Source: Actinomycetota bacterium (lineage in GTDB: Bacteria > Actinomycetota > Nitriliruptoria > Nitriliruptorales > Nitriliruptoraceae). Taken from it: 64,000 nt of DNA. Shown one piece after another: positions 56,260 through 63,974 of the stretch. Position 1 is the first letter of the stretch, and every line of letters starts with the position of its first letter. The position numbers and the translations under genes are program-made. The notes under the pieces were generated by a model that was not told where the DNA came from, did no database searches, and saw only the letters and a program-made list of their open reading frames with translations. The DNA lies in contig JAHWKY010000008.1 of assembly GCA_019347575.1 (NCBI GenBank), forward strand, positions 94,940 to 158,939, given 5' to 3'.

Positions 56260-57030
56260 GTGGTGGCGCGTCACTGGTTCCGCGTGGCCGCGGTACGGAG
56301 GTGGACGCGCGCCGCCGTGGCGCTAGCAGGGGCCGCCGTCGTCGTGACGGCGGCACCTGCCGTCGCCGATGGGGGGCACGTCTCAGGGGCGTTGGCGTTC
56401 GTGAACGGCAGTCGCAGCGCCAGCGGCAGCCCACCGGTCTCGCTCGACCCGGGCCTATCGTCGATCGCGCACGGCTGGGCCGTGACGCTGGCCCAGCGCG
56501 ACGAGCTGGTCCACAACGCCCGTTTGCCCGCGGCCCTGGAGGATGCGTTCGGCAGCGGCTGGGTCTCCGCTGGCGAGAACCTCGGTCGCGGACCCAACGT
56601 GACGTCGATCCACGACGGCTTCCTCGCCAGCGCGAGCCACCGCGCGGTCCTCCTCGATCCGGCGTACACGCTCGTTGGCATCGCCGTGGTGCCCAACGGA
56701 CAGCGCCTGCTAACGGTGCACGTCTTCGTGCACCCGGCGGCGCCCGCCCCGGCGGCGGTCACCCCCGCGGCCGATCCGCCGGGCGGGGCGCCGCCTCCCT
56801 CTCGATCGGGTGGCGACACCGTGGCGGCCGCGCGCCCCGCCGTCCACCCGTTGGCCGGTCTCGCGGCCACGAACCGCGCCCCGCCGACGCAGGTCCGCGA
56901 TCATGTCCCGAGGCTGCGGTCGAGGGCCGTGTCAGCGGCGCGCGCGGGCACGGTCGGCGCTCTGCCCGCGGCGGCGCGACCGCCTGACCGATCCCGGGCC
57001 GTCCCAGCGTCGGTACAGCCCCGGTCCTGA
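56260..57030 (+). CDS. Secreted CAP (SCP/PR-1) domain protein
   Basis: 256 residues with a signal peptide (TRAAVALAGAAVVVTAAPAVA). The CAP domain covers residues about 45-150: LAFVNGSRSASGSPPVSLDPGLSSIAHGWAVTLAQRDELVHN, GWVSAGENLGRGPNVTSIHDGFLASASHRAVLLDPAYTLVGI, ending in VHVFVHP. The GENL and SxxHRxxLLDP elements are typical of bacterial CAP proteins, which have been linked to lipid binding or proteolysis. The C-terminal 100 residues are Pro/Ala/Arg-rich and probably disordered. Start GTG 56260 or 56263 follows GGAGGGAGG. It lies between the kinase gene and the ABC cassette, which suggests a role in the same surface process (inference). Confidence 0.88.
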   Translation: MVARHWFRVAAVRRWTRAAVALAGAAVVVTAAPAVADGGHVSGALAFVNGSRSASGSPPVSLDPGLSSIAHGWAVTLAQRDELVHNARLPAALEDAFGSGWVSAGENLGRGPNVTSIHDGFLASASHRAVLLDPAYTLVGIAVVPNGQRLLTVHVFVHPAAPAPAAVTPAADPPGGAPPPSRSGGDTVAAARPAVHPLAGLAATNRAPPTQVRDHVPRLRSRAVSAARAGTVGALPAAARPPDRSRAVPASVQPRS

Positions 57031-57171
57031 TCGACCTCACGGTGCTGGAGCCCACCTCCGAGGCACTGGCGGGAGCGCACGGCTCCGGACGGGTCGGGAC
57101 GGATCGCACGAGCTGACCGCGCCCCCTCCTAGGCTGGGGGAGTGCCGACGACCCGGTCGAACCCGTTGCGG

Positions 57172-57214
57172 GTGGAGCAGCGCGGCCCACAGCGCGTGGA
57201 GCAGCGCGGCCCAC
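57172..57214. repeat. 19-bp direct repeat upstream of the liv-like permease gene
   Basis: Identical copies at 57172-57190 and 57196-57214, 24 bp apart start to start, each bounded by GTGG/CCAC ends. They lie 30-70 bp before the permease gene start, in the 212-bp gap after the CAP gene, where a transcription-factor site would fit. Confidence 0.7.
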
Positions 57215-57242
57215 TCGTCGGGTGGCCTGCACCGTCGCACGC

Positions 57243-58118
57243 GTGAACGACCCCGCGGTCCTCGTCTCGACGGCGCTGGCGCTCGGCGCCGCGTACGCGC
57301 TGGTGGGCGTCGCCGTCTCGACGGTGGCGCTCGCCACCCGGACGCTGCATCTGGCGGTCGGCCCGATCCTGGTCGTCGGGGTGCTGGTCCGCCTCCTCCT
57401 GGGAGTGACCGAGGTCGTGGGCGTGCCCGACGTGGTCGCGGTCCTCGCGGGCCTGACCGTGGGAGCGTTGCTGTCGGCGCTGTTGGAACCGCTGGTCCTC
57501 GGCCGGCTCCGCGACGGGCTGCCGTGGTTGATCGGGCTGGTCGTGGCTGCCGCGGTGCTCGAGACCGCGGCGGCGCGGTGGCTCGCAACTCGGGCGTTCC
57601 GACCGCAGCCGCTCGTCGGTGGCGAGGGCACGGTCGAGCTCGGTGGGGCGGTCATCGGTGTCCCGCTGGTCGTCGCCCTCTTGATCGGCCTGCCCACCGC
57701 CGTCGTGCTCGCCGTCATCGTTCGCCACACACGCTGGGGCAGGCGACTCCGCGTCGTCGGTGCGTCGCCGCCAACGGCGGAGCGTTCGGGGTTCTCCCCC
57801 GCGGTCGTCCGCGCCAGCGTGCTGGCGTTGTGCGGTGCCGTCGCCGTGCTGGCCGGCCTGCTCATCGCGCCGGTCACCTTCGTCGGGGTGGGGCAGGCCG
57901 CCCCGCTCACGGTCCGTGCGGTGGCCGCCGCAGCCCTGCTCGGCCCCGGCGGGCCGAGGTGGGCCGTGCCCGGTGGCTTCGCGCTGGGCGCCGTCGAGGC
58001 GGTCGCGCAGTCGGCGTGGCCGAGAGCAGGAGGCGAGGTCGGGGTGGCCGTGCTCGTCGTCGCGCTGCTGGTGTGGCGTGGGAGCGAGAGGTCCCAGGCG
58101 TGGGGCCGCGCGTGGTGA
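57243..58118 (+). CDS. LivH-type ABC permease
   Basis: 291 residues of the BPD_transp_2 family (branched-chain amino acid / urea permeases). Eight to nine helices are visible, beginning STALALGAAYALVGVAVSTVALA (the LivH N-terminal signature) and including VVALLIGLPTAVVLAVIV and AAALLGPGGPRWAVPGGFALGAVEAV. The loop RHTRWGRRLRVVGASPPTAERSG corresponds to the coupling loop that contacts the ATPases (T-x-x-G-x-x-x-R-A-x-x-x-x-x-x-x-A in the family); here it is VVGASPPTAERSGFSP, partly conserved. The start is uncertain (GTG 57243, or 57222). The stop overlaps the next gene by 4 bp. Confidence 0.85.
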   Translation: MNDPAVLVSTALALGAAYALVGVAVSTVALATRTLHLAVGPILVVGVLVRLLLGVTEVVGVPDVVAVLAGLTVGALLSALLEPLVLGRLRDGLPWLIGLVVAAAVLETAAARWLATRAFRPQPLVGGEGTVELGGAVIGVPLVVALLIGLPTAVVLAVIVRHTRWGRRLRVVGASPPTAERSGFSPAVVRASVLALCGAVAVLAGLLIAPVTFVGVGQAAPLTVRAVAAAALLGPGGPRWAVPGGFALGAVEAVAQSAWPRAGGEVGVAVLVVALLVWRGSERSQAWGRAW

Positions 58119-59581
58119 GACGCGCGTGGATCCTCGTCCTCGTCGTCGCAGCCGTCGCGACAGCGTGGTTCGCCCCGCTCCCGGTGGTGCTGGGAGGCAA
58201 CCGACTCGTGGTGTTCGCTCTGCTCGCCACCGGGGCGTGGATCACGCTCGGCCGGGCCGGCCTGGTCGATCTGGCAACGGGCGCGGTCGCGGGTGTCGGT
58301 GCGTACCTCGGAGGCGTCACGGCCGGCCTGGTCGGTTTCCCGATGTTGCTGGGGCTGCTGTGCGGGACCACCGCAGGCGCCGTGACGGGAGCGTTCGTGG
58401 CCGCCGTCGGCGGCCGGGTCGGGCGCACCCTGTCGGCCCTCACCTCCCTGGCGCTCGCGGCGGCCGCCGTCACCCTGTTCGCCGTCCTCCCGGGCGCGGG
58501 CGGTGGGAGCGGGTTCCACGCCGTCCCCCTGCTGACCGGCCACGACCGGGTCGACCTCGTCGCCCTGCTCGTTCTCGCCGCGGTGGCGGTCGTGGTGGCG
58601 CGGTGGTTCGACACCTCGGTCGCAGGAGCGCGTGCGGCGGTTGCGCTCGATGCCCCGGCCGTAGCTGCGTCGCTGGGACGGCCCCCAGCGTTCGACGCGG
58701 GGGTCGCCGGCGCGGTCGCGGGGGCCGTGCTGGGGCTCGCCGGGGCAGCAGGCGCGGCCGTCACCGGTTCCGTCGCGCCGGGGGCGTACGGGCTGCGGCT
58801 GTCCGCCGGTCTCGCCCTGGCGGTGCTGGTCGGCGGGGCGCATCCGCTGGCCGGGGCGGTCGGGGCGCTGATCGTGTGGGGACCGAGCATCATCTGGCCC
58901 ACGGCACCGATCGTCGGCGACGCCCCGCTGCTCGTCATGGGGCTCGCCGGTCTGGGCCTGCTGTGGGTGCGAGCGGGTGGACTCCTGCCTCGTTCCGGCC
59001 AGCTGGTTCCGACCACCTCCCCCGACCCGCCGACGTCCGCCGGCGCGACCCTCAGCGTGACAGACGCGAAGCTGCCGGGCGGCCGGGTCGATCTCGAGGT
59101 CCTTCCTGGAGAGGTCGTCGCGCTCGTCGGCCCCAACGGCTCGGGGAAGTCCACGCTCCTCGCGCGCATCGGCGGCCAGCTCGACGATGCCGGGACGGTG
59201 CGCATCGATGGCGCGCAGCCTCCTCACGGAGCGGTGGCACGGGCCAGGCGTGGCGTCGCGAGGAGCTGGCAGCGGGTCCCGGGACTCGATCAACTCGACG
59301 CCGAGCGCGTCGTGACCACCGATGTCGGCGCCCGCGCCGCGGTCGCGTGGGCACGTGAGGTGTTGGGCGAGGGACCGGGCGCCGATCAACTGGTACTCGT
59401 GGCGGCGCGTCGACCGGCGCTCGCTCTGCTCGACGAGCCCGCGTCCGACCTCCCGCCGGATCGTGTCGCGCGCTTCGTGCGCGGCCTCGCCGCGGGCGGC
59501 GCCGCGGTCCTCGTGGTCGAGCACCGCCCCGAGCTGGTCACCGAAGCCGACCGCATCGTGCACCTCGGTGGTGATCCGTGA
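58115..59581 (+). CDS. LivM-type permease fused to a LivG-like ATPase lacking the signature motif
   Basis: 488 residues. Residues about 5-290 form a LivM-like permease of about nine helices. A linker then leads into a shortened ATPase (about 310-488; family about 250). Walker A LVGPNGSGKST (339-347), Q-loop RSWQRV (Gln386), Walker B LALLDEPASDL (Asp440, Glu441) and H-loop LVVEHRPELV (His470) are kept. Where LSGGQ should stand, before Walker B, there is only GEGPGADQLVLVAARR, so the signature is gone and the helical subdomain is cut. It overlaps livH-like and livF-like genes by 4 bp on both sides. Alone it cannot form a standard ATP sandwich; it needs the partner's LSGGE. The substrate is unknown. 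Confidence 0.85.
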   Translation: MRRAWILVLVVAAVATAWFAPLPVVLGGNRLVVFALLATGAWITLGRAGLVDLATGAVAGVGAYLGGVTAGLVGFPMLLGLLCGTTAGAVTGAFVAAVGGRVGRTLSALTSLALAAAAVTLFAVLPGAGGGSGFHAVPLLTGHDRVDLVALLVLAAVAVVVARWFDTSVAGARAAVALDAPAVAASLGRPPAFDAGVAGAVAGAVLGLAGAAGAAVTGSVAPGAYGLRLSAGLALAVLVGGAHPLAGAVGALIVWGPSIIWPTAPIVGDAPLLVMGLAGLGLLWVRAGGLLPRSGQLVPTTSPDPPTSAGATLSVTDAKLPGGRVDLEVLPGEVVALVGPNGSGKSTLLARIGGQLDDAGTVRIDGAQPPHGAVARARRGVARSWQRVPGLDQLDAERVVTTDVGARAAVAWAREVLGEGPGADQLVLVAARRPALALLDEPASDLPPDRVARFVRGLAAGGAAVLVVEHRPELVTEADRIVHLGGDP

Positions 59582-60138
59582 GCCGTCTCCGCGCGGACCT
59601 CGTCGTCCAGCCCGCTCCGGTCTCGCTCGATCTCGGTCCAGGAGAGGCCGACCTCGTCGACATCGAGGCGGTGGCGCCGCTGACCGGCATCGGCCTGCAC
59701 CTGCTGGAGCGGCGCCGTCACGACGTTCGCCTCGATGGCCGTCGGTTGGATCGGCACGGACCCGCCGGGCGTGTCCGCCGCGGTCTGGGCGTCGTATCGG
59801 GTGCACCCGTGGCTGCGGATGTCTCGATCCTGGACCAGCTCGCCGCCGTCCGGGGAGCGGCAGCCGCTGGAGCCGCGCTCGCCGAGGCGCCCCTGCTCGC
59901 CGGGCGCGGCGCCGACCCGGCGGGGATCCTGTCCGGAGGTGAGCGCCGCGTGCTGGCGTGGCTGCGGTGTCAGCTCACGCGCCCGCGGGCGGTCGTGCTC
60001 GCCGCTGCCGGGACGAGCCTCGATCAGGACACACTGCGGTGGTGCGACGGCGTGGTGGCGCGGTGGCGTGCGGAGGGGGTCGCGGTGGTCGTCCGGCCGG
60101 GGCGCGACGAGGAGCGAGCCTGGGCTGCTCCGGACTGA
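59578..60138 (+). CDS. LivF-like ATPase subunit with only the signature and D-loop preserved
   Basis: 186 residues (LivF is about 235). The strong ILSGGERRVLAWLRCQL signature (Leu118-Glu122) and D-loop TSLD (146-149) identify an ABC ATPase. The Walker A position (about residues 29-42, DIEAVAPLTGIGLHLL) has no GxxGxGKST, Walker B reads VVLAAAG (Ala142, Ala143 in place of Asp-Glu), and the H-loop His is missing (VAVVVRPGRD). It cannot bind and hydrolyse ATP as a normal NBD. It can supply LSGGE to the ATP bound by the upstream fused ATPase, which lacks exactly that motif. GTG 59578 overlaps that gene by 4 bp, so equal-ratio translation is likely. Confidence 0.85.
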   Translation: MSRLRADLVVQPAPVSLDLGPGEADLVDIEAVAPLTGIGLHLLERRRHDVRLDGRRLDRHGPAGRVRRGLGVVSGAPVAADVSILDQLAAVRGAAAAGAALAEAPLLAGRGADPAGILSGGERRVLAWLRCQLTRPRAVVLAAAGTSLDQDTLRWCDGVVARWRAEGVAVVVRPGRDEERAWAAPD

Positions 60139-60235
60139 GTGGAGCTGACTCCGGTGTGTCATCATCCGGCTTCCCGGACCACCACCTGGCGAACTGGGGT
60201 GGAACCCGGGCGCCGAAGCTGCCGACGAGGGATAC

Positions 60236-61492
60236 GTGCACACCACGGGCGATCACCGGTTGCGCCGCGCCGTGTGCGCGGTGCTCGCTGCGGGCGTCGC
60301 CGTCCTGACCGTCGGGGCACCGGTGGTCGCGGCGGTCACCTGGCGTGTCGACTCCCCGACCGACGAAGAACCGATCCAGACGCCCGCGGCTATCCAGGTC
60401 ACCACCCAGCGGGAGCTCCTCGATGCGCCCGTGGAGCAGGTGGACGTACGCGTGGTCGGCACCGGCCAGGCCATCGGGCAAGCGGTCGCGCTGGGATGCA
60501 TCGAGGGATGCAACGGTGAGCAGACGCGCCGCGACGGTGGCGTCACCCTCGACCCCGCCGCACCCGCGGACTTCTTCGCTGGTGCCGCGCCGATGTGCAA
60601 CGGCGGCTGGAGGCTCGAGCTGCGCCTGAACCGAGGCGAGTGGCGGAACGGCTCCGCGTTCACCGTCTCGTACCCGCCCTCGGCGGTCCCCTCGCTGGAT
60701 CTCACCGCCGGCGACAACCGGGTGGACGTGAGCTGGGGTGCCGCGCCCGAGCCCGACGTGTCGGGCTACAGCCTCCACCGCCGGCGGGCGGGCGCCTCGT
60801 TCTGGGGGCACCCCATCGGTGAGTTCGCTCCGGACGTGCGCAGCTTCCGCGACACCGGTCTGGAGCCCGGCGAGTACGAGTACCGCGTGACCACCCACCG
60901 GCCCGACGGCATCGGGGCTGCGCCCTGCGTCGACGATGGCAAGAGCCTCACTGCTACGAGCGCCCCGAGCGCGACGACGGTCGGGTCCCCGCCGTCGCCA
61001 CGACCGACCTCCTCACCCTCGCCGGGTGGTGCCAGTGGTGACGAGACCTCCGGTGGGGACGGCGACACGACCGGCGATGGCGACGGTGATGGGGGAGGCG
61101 ACGGTGGATCCGCTGGCACCGGTGGGGATGGCGGTACCACCACCGGAGGGAGCACCCGTCGCGTCACCCCGCCACCGCCGCCGTCCGGGTCGGGCCCCGA
61201 GCTGAGCGCCCCGGATCTGCCTCGCCCCCAGGTGGCCCAACCCGAGGAGCACTTCTTCGGCGAAGGTGAGGGCTTCGAGGAGCTCCTGGACTACGGGGAT
61301 GCCGGCGAGGACCCCGACAGCGACTCCACCGAGGAGCTCGGCGAGGTGGAGGTCGAGGCCTCCGGGTTCACCAGCGTCATCACGCGCATCTTCGACTCCG
61401 ATCGGGTCGTGCGCTTCATGGCGGCCAGCCTCGTGCTGTTCACGCTGGCGCTCCACGTGATCCGCTGGATGCACGAGGGCGACGTCGCCTGA
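60236..61492 (+). CDS. Membrane-anchored fibronectin type III surface protein
   Basis: 418 residues. A signal peptide (AVCAVLAAGVAVLTVGAPVVA) is followed by a beta domain with two cysteine pairs (GCIEGCNG, MCNGGW), an fn3 domain (VPSLDLTAGDNRVDVSWGAAPEPDVSGYSLHRR ... YEYRVTTHRPDG, about residues 145-235), a long Gly/Asp/Thr/Ser-rich linker (about 245-320), an acidic stretch and one C-terminal membrane helix (FMAASLVLFTLALHVIRW). The protein is thus displayed on the outer face on a flexible stalk. GTG 60236 has GAGGG five bases upstream. It lies 97 bp after the ABC cassette, perhaps in the same transcript. Function is unknown. Confidence 0.82.
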   Translation: MHTTGDHRLRRAVCAVLAAGVAVLTVGAPVVAAVTWRVDSPTDEEPIQTPAAIQVTTQRELLDAPVEQVDVRVVGTGQAIGQAVALGCIEGCNGEQTRRDGGVTLDPAAPADFFAGAAPMCNGGWRLELRLNRGEWRNGSAFTVSYPPSAVPSLDLTAGDNRVDVSWGAAPEPDVSGYSLHRRRAGASFWGHPIGEFAPDVRSFRDTGLEPGEYEYRVTTHRPDGIGAAPCVDDGKSLTATSAPSATTVGSPPSPRPTSSPSPGGASGDETSGGDGDTTGDGDGDGGGDGGSAGTGGDGGTTTGGSTRRVTPPPPPSGSGPELSAPDLPRPQVAQPEEHFFGEGEGFEELLDYGDAGEDPDSDSTEELGEVEVEASGFTSVITRIFDSDRVVRFMAASLVLFTLALHVIRWMHEGDVA

Positions 61493-61508
61493 CCACCACG
61501 GTCGGTCA

Positions 61509-63974
61509 TCACCCGCTGTGGGACAGCAGCAGATCGAGCACGCGCACCGCCCCGTCCTTGTCGAGCGGTTCGTTGCCGTTGCCACACTTGGGTGACTGCA
61601 CGCACGACGGGCAGCCGCTCCGGCAGCCGCATCCGGCGACGGCCTCCCGGGTCGCCCGCAGGTGCTCCGCGAGGCGGTGGTAGCTGCGCTCCGCCAGTCC
61701 AGCCCCACCGGGGTAGCCGTCGTACACGAACACCGTGGGCAGGCCGGTGTCGGGATGCAGCGCCGTGGACAGGCCGCCGATGTCCCACCGGTCACAGAGC
61801 GCGATCAGGGGAAGCAGGCCGATGGCGGCGTGCTCGGCGGCGTGCAGCGACCCCGGCACCCGTGTCGGGGTGACGCCCGCACGCTCGAGCAGGTCGGGTG
61901 CGACCGCGTACCAGACCGCCACCGTTCGCAGCTCGACCGGCGGCAGCTCGAGGTCGATGCGCTCGACGACCCGGTCGGTGCCGGGGTAGAAGACCTCGTA
62001 GCCCGTCACCTGGGTGACCACGCGGACGCGTCCGAGCCGCAGCGGGACAGGCCCCCACGCCGAAGCGTCCAGTTCCTCGAGCACGGTCACGTCGGTGTCG
62101 GACCGTGCCCTCGACGCGTGGTTGATGCCCGGTGCCTCGTGGGCGACCGCGAGGCGCCGATCGAGGTCGAGGCGTTCGATCTCGTACTGGCGGCCCTGGT
62201 GGAGGTAGACCGCACCGGTGTGGACCTGGGTGTGGGCACGCGCCTCGTCGACGTCACCGACGAGGGCTCCGGTCGCCGCGTCCACGATCCGGATCGGGTC
62301 GCCACCGACCGACCGCAGGTTCACCTCGGCGGCAGCACGACGTCTGCCCACCCAGAAGTGCCGGCCGCCCCGCTCGCGCAGTCGACCTGCCTCCACGTCG
62401 TCCGCCAGCAGCTCCGGCGCGGTGGGTCCGAACCACCGCTCCGCCTCCTTCGCGTCCAGCGGCTGCTCCTGGCAGGCGCAGCGCAGGTGCGGCCGGAGCA
62501 GGTAGGGGTTGGTCGGGTCGACGATCGCGTCCTCGGGGTCGCGCGTCAGCAGATCGTCGGGGTGATGGACCAGGTACTGATCCAGAGGGTCGTCGGCCGC
62601 GACCATCACGCCGGCGCTCTCGGAGGCCGCTCGCCCCGCCCGCCCCAGTCGCTGCCAGAACGACGCGATCGTCCCCGGGTAGCCGGCGAGGATCACCGCG
62701 TCGAGGCCACCGACGTCGATGCCTAACTCGAGTGCCTCCGTGGCCGCGACGCCGAGCAGTCGCCCCTCGGTGAGCGCGACCTCGAGCTCGCGTCGCTCCT
62801 CCGCGAGGTAGCCGGCGCGGTACGACGCGACCGCGTCCGCCAGCGGGTGGTCGTCTCCGAGGCGCTGGCGCGTGAACATCGCCACGAGCTCGGCGGCCTT
62901 GCGTGACTTGACGAACACGAGGGTCTGGACCTCGGCGCCGACGAACGAGGCGAGCAGGTCCGCGGTCTCGCGCAGCAGGGACCGGCGCGTGCCCTGCTCC
63001 TCGTCCTCGAACGGCGGTTCCCACAACCCGATGTCGATCGCGCCCCGCGGGGCGCCGTCGATGACGGTGGCGCCCACGTCGAGACCGGTCAGCGCGCTCG
63101 CGTGCTCGGCCGGGTTGCCGATGGTGGCGGACGCGAGGATGAAGGTCGGCGCCGCGTCGTAGCGCTCACAGAGGCGCCGCAGCCGCCGCAGCACGAGCGC
63201 GACGTGCGATCCGAACACGCCGCGGCTGGCGTGGCTCTCGTCGATCACGACGTACCGCAGCCGGTGCAGCAGGTCGCCCCAGCGCTGGTGGTCGGGGAGC
63301 AGGCTGTGGTGCAGCAGGTCGGGGTTGGTCAGGAGCCAGTTGGCGGTTCGCCGGATCGCGTCGCGCTCGGGCGTGGGTGTGTCGCCGTCGATCGCTGCAG
63401 CACGGAGCTGGGGCAGGCGCCACTCGCGCAGCTTGCGCAGCTGATCGCGGGCCAGCGCCTTGGTGGGTGCGAGGTAGAGCGCCGTCGCTTTGTCGTCCGC
63501 GAGCAGGGTCTCGAGGACGGGAAGCTGGTAGCACAGGGTCTTCCCGCTCGCCGTGCCCGTCGACACGACGACGTGCTGTCCGTCACGGACCCGGGCGAGC
63601 GCCTCGGCCTGGTGGCTGTACAGCTCGGCGATGTCGAGCCACCCGAGCCGGTCCACGAGCGGGGCGGGGAGATCGCCGGGGATGGGAACGGTCCGCGCCC
63701 GACGAGCCGGCAAGCGAGCGAGGTGGACCAAGCCCTCACCCTCGCCGCCCTTGGTGGTCGCGGCGATGAGCTCGAGGACTTGGCGGGGATCCACGGCCGG
63801 GAGCCTAAGCACTGCGGCGCCAGCCGCATCGCCGGCCCGCGTTGGGTGGCCGGGGGCGCGGCTGTTCCGGGCCGCTGGGTGACCGACGTCGGCGGGGCGG
63901 ATGCCGGCGGCGTGTTCGTTCGTCGTCGGGACACGCGCCCCGTCGGCGTCGGTCGGTCGCTGTGCAGTTGTCAT
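61509..63974 (-). CDS. DEAD/DEAH-box helicase with C-terminal zinc-binding (DUF1998/MZB) domain
   Basis: Up to 821 residues. Helicase motifs: Q-region LYSHQAEAL, motif I VVSTGTASGKTLCYQLP, Ia YLAPTKALA, II VVIDESH (DESH), III LASATIG, IV FVKSRKAAEL, V GVAATEALELGIDVGGLD, VI QRLGRAGRA. The C-terminal half has cysteines CACQEQP and a CGCRSGCPSC-VQSPKCGNGN cluster typical of MZB domains that may bind zinc. The family includes the Rv3649-type actinobacterial helicases and Hrq1/YprA relatives linked to DNA repair. ATG 63974 gives a 59-residue unconserved extension; GTG near 63797 (VDPRQVLELI) may be the true start. It lies near the Tad cluster, as in mycobacteria. Confidence 0.92.
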   Translation of the reverse strand: MTTAQRPTDADGARVPTTNEHAAGIRPADVGHPAARNSRAPGHPTRAGDAAGAAVLRLPAVDPRQVLELIAATTKGGEGEGLVHLARLPARRARTVPIPGDLPAPLVDRLGWLDIAELYSHQAEALARVRDGQHVVVSTGTASGKTLCYQLPVLETLLADDKATALYLAPTKALARDQLRKLREWRLPQLRAAAIDGDTPTPERDAIRRTANWLLTNPDLLHHSLLPDHQRWGDLLHRLRYVVIDESHASRGVFGSHVALVLRRLRRLCERYDAAPTFILASATIGNPAEHASALTGLDVGATVIDGAPRGAIDIGLWEPPFEDEEQGTRRSLLRETADLLASFVGAEVQTLVFVKSRKAAELVAMFTRQRLGDDHPLADAVASYRAGYLAEERRELEVALTEGRLLGVAATEALELGIDVGGLDAVILAGYPGTIASFWQRLGRAGRAASESAGVMVAADDPLDQYLVHHPDDLLTRDPEDAIVDPTNPYLLRPHLRCACQEQPLDAKEAERWFGPTAPELLADDVEAGRLRERGGRHFWVGRRRAAAEVNLRSVGGDPIRIVDAATGALVGDVDEARAHTQVHTGAVYLHQGRQYEIERLDLDRRLAVAHEAPGINHASRARSDTDVTVLEELDASAWGPVPLRLGRVRVVTQVTGYEVFYPGTDRVVERIDLELPPVELRTVAVWYAVAPDLLERAGVTPTRVPGSLHAAEHAAIGLLPLIALCDRWDIGGLSTALHPDTGLPTVFVYDGYPGGAGLAERSYHRLAEHLRATREAVAGCGCRSGCPSCVQSPKCGNGNEPLDKDGAVRVLDLLLSHSG

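Noticed and set aside
59578..60138. Simple pseudogene of a LivF ATPase
   Set aside because: The frame is intact, coupled by a 4-bp overlap, and keeps precisely the motif missing from its partner; selective retention is the better reading, though decay is not excluded.
51537..61492. LPxTG or LAxTG sortase substrates near the sortase gene
   Set aside because: Checked C-termini of the ceramidase-like, CAP and fn3 proteins; none shows a clear sorting motif.
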